Part shown: piece after piece, positions 5,126 to 6,177 of the stretch
Layout: the number at the start of each line of letters is the position of its first letter
Position numbering within the stretch: the first letter of the stretch is position 1
From: an uncultured Pseudomonas sp.
Lineage (GTDB): Bacteria > Pseudomonadota > Gammaproteobacteria > Pseudomonadales > Pseudomonadaceae
Assembly: GCA_946886875.1 (NCBI GenBank)
Contig: CAMPJN010000239.1
Span: forward strand, 1-6,177
Reading direction: 5' to 3'
Length of the DNA stretch: 6,177 nucleotides
Program-made: the position numbers and the translations under genes
The notes under the pieces: model-generated
The model's input: the letters and a program-made list of their open reading frames with translations, nothing else
What the model was told of the DNA's origin: nothing
Database searches by the model: none

Positions 5126-5785
5126 ATGCTGACGCTCTATGGCTATTGGCGCTCAAGCGCCGCTTACCGCGTACGTATCGCCTTCAACCTCAAGGGCCTG
5201 GCTTATAAGCAGGTGCCGGTGCATCTGGTCAAGGACGGCGGCCAGCAGCATGCGGAAAGCTACAAAACGCTGAATCCCCAGGAGCTGGTGCCGTTGCTGG
5301 TGGATGCCGGCACCGACCATGGCGAGGTGCGTATTGCCCAGTCCCTGGCGATTCTCGAATACCTCGAGGAGGTGTTCCCGGTGCCGGCGTTGTTGCCCGC
5401 CGATCCGGTGCGCCGCGCCCAGGTGCGGGCGCTGGCGTTGCATATCGCCTGCGACCTGCACCCGCTGAACAACCTGCGCGTGCTGCAATACCTGGTCAAT
5501 GAGCTGGGCGCCTCGGACGAAGCGAAAAACGCCTGGTACCTGCATTGGCTGCACAGCGGTCTGGCCGCGGTGGAGCAGGGCCTGGAGGTATTCGACGAGC
5601 GCTTGTCGCTTGGCGAGCGCCCCGGCTATCTGGAGGCCTGTCTGATTCCACAGATTTACAACGCACGGCGTTTCAACTGTGACCTTGAGGCCTACCCGCG
5701 CATCCTCTGCATGGTCGCGCGCTGCGAAGCCCTGGATGCCTTCAAACAGGCCGCCCCGGAGATGCAGCCCGACGCCCAGTTGTAA
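5126..5785 (+). CDS. maiA: Maleylacetoacetate isomerase (zeta-class glutathione transferase fold)
   Basis: This cytoplasmic, glutathione-dependent enzyme isomerises maleylacetoacetate to fumarylacetoacetate, the step between the hmgA and fahA products. The protein has 219 residues, normal for the family. The N-terminal thioredoxin-like domain (about 1-82) carries the zeta-class signature as SSAAYRVRIAF (10-20), the glutathione-contact VP pair (55-56) and QSLAILEYL (72-80). The helical domain shows DLHPLNNLRVLQYL (110-123) and CLIPQIYNARRF (172-183), both typical of MaiA. The cysteine of the SSC motif in the human enzyme is alanine here. The segment at 160-171 appears shorter than usual and reads GYLEA where many relatives have a T-L-A-D capping box. 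The start at 5126 follows AGAGGGA (5112-5118) at suitable spacing; the in-frame GTG at 5045 lies before the palindrome and is rejected. P. putida calls this gene hmgC. Confidence 0.93.
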   Translation: MLTLYGYWRSSAAYRVRIAFNLKGLAYKQVPVHLVKDGGQQHAESYKTLNPQELVPLLVDAGTDHGEVRIAQSLAILEYLEEVFPVPALLPADPVRRAQVRALALHIACDLHPLNNLRVLQYLVNELGASDEAKNAWYLHWLHSGLAAVEQGLEVFDERLSLGERPGYLEACLIPQIYNARRFNCDLEAYPRILCMVARCEALDAFKQAAPEMQPDAQL

Positions 5786-5816
5786 AACAGCCTTACCCAG
5801 GTTGTCTTGCCTAGCT

Positions 5817-5847
5817 CCGTCGCGCCATAAGCGCGGCGGGTTCGTTT
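5817..5847 (+). terminator. Candidate intrinsic terminator after maiA
   Basis: CCGTCGCGC (5817-5825) pairs with GCGCGGCGG (5831-5839) around the loop CATAA: nine pairs, one of them G-U. It is followed by GTTCGTTT, a broken rather than continuous T-run. It lies 31 bases after the maiA stop and could separate the catabolic genes from the transporter gene, or allow only partial readthrough. Confidence 0.45.
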
Positions 5848-5850
5848 CCC

Positions 5851-5875
5851 GTCACAGATAACAACAAAAGGTGAC
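5851..5875 (+). promoter_or_regulatory. Ribosome-binding site of the transporter gene within a small inverted repeat
   Basis: AAGGTGA (5868-5874) gives a good Shine-Dalgarno match before ATG at 5878. GTCAC (5851-5855) and GTGAC (5871-5875) are complementary, so a five-pair stem could partly cover it. With only five pairs and a 15-base loop this may be chance. Confidence 0.35.
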
Positions 5876-5877
5876 GC

Positions 5878-6177
5878 ATGACCCGTGAAAAACCGAAGAA
5901 CCTCTGGCTCTCGCGCTGGGGCTTTATCCTCGCTGCAACCGGCTCGGCCGTCGGCCTGGGCAATATCTGGAAGTTCCCCTATATCACCGGTGAGTATGGC
6001 GGCGGCGCCTTCGTGCTGATGTACCTCGCCTGCATCCTGTCCATCGGCATTCCGGTGATGATGACCGAGATCGCTTTGGGCCGACGCGGCCGCGGCAGCC
6101 CGATCGATGCGATTGCCCGGGTGGTCAAGGAAAACAACGGCAACCCGCTGTGGAAGGCCGTTGGCGCCATGGCCATG
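5878..6177 (+). CDS. Sodium:neurotransmitter symporter (NSS/SNF) family transporter, 3'-truncated by the window edge
   Basis: This is the first 100 codons of an inner-membrane, sodium-driven amino acid importer of the LeuT fold. TM1 with its unwound centre is unmistakable: WGFILAATGSAVGLGNIWKFPY (14-35); A24, V25 and N29 match LeuT A22, V23 and N27, which bind sodium and substrate. The sequence YGGGAFVLMY (40-49) leads into TM2, followed by GIPVMMTEIALGRRGRGSP (57-75), a family hallmark. W10 and R13 match LeuT W8 and R11, while lysine (K7) sits where LeuT has the gate arginine R5. ATG at 5878 is preceded by AAGGTGA (5868-5874). Characterised bacterial members include tyrosine (Tyt1) and hydrophobic amino acid (MhsT) transporters, so uptake of tyrosine or another aromatic amino acid is a reasonable guess from its place after the pathway genes. 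The substrate cannot be read from the visible part. Confidence 0.93.
   Translation, partial: MTREKPKNLWLSRWGFILAATGSAVGLGNIWKFPYITGEYGGGAFVLMYLACILSIGIPVMMTEIALGRRGRGSPIDAIARVVKENNGNPLWKAVGAMAM

Overview
The window looks like a chromosomal segment of a Pseudomonas-type gammaproteobacterium. The coding sequence is GC-rich with G/C-favoured third positions, and the gaps between genes carry palindromes of the kind common in pseudomonads (arms beginning GTAGGAGCCAGCTTG, GTAGCCCGGATG and GTAGGGTGGGTTAG). This assignment comes from sequence style and recalled family features, not from a database search.

Layout: positions 1-1063 are the right end of an IS66-family insertion sequence, comprising the 3' two thirds of its transposase gene and the right terminus ending in GCGCTTAC. 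Positions 1064-1501 are a gap of about 440 bases. It holds an unrecognised open stretch, a candidate PhhR/TyrR-type box, candidate sigma-70 promoters, and an 11-bp inverted repeat whose downstream arm covers part of the ribosome-binding site of the next gene.

Positions 1502-5785 hold four consecutive plus-strand genes that together form a tyrosine (4-hydroxyphenylpyruvate/homogentisate) degradation route. hpd makes homogentisate, a short-form homogentisate dioxygenase (hmgA) opens the ring to maleylacetoacetate, maiA isomerises this to fumarylacetoacetate, and a fumarylacetoacetase (fahA) splits it to fumarate and acetoacetate. Each of the three gaps inside this cluster is filled by a different perfect or near-perfect palindromic element. 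After maiA there is a terminator-like hairpin, and then the first 100 codons of a sodium:neurotransmitter symporter (NSS/SNF) family transporter, which by context may import tyrosine or another aromatic amino acid.

I see no sign of a wholly new biological system. The points most worth following up are the palindromes filling every gap in the operon, the possible control structure in the hpd leader, the short divergent type of homogentisate dioxygenase, and the IS66 junction next to an orphan open frame.
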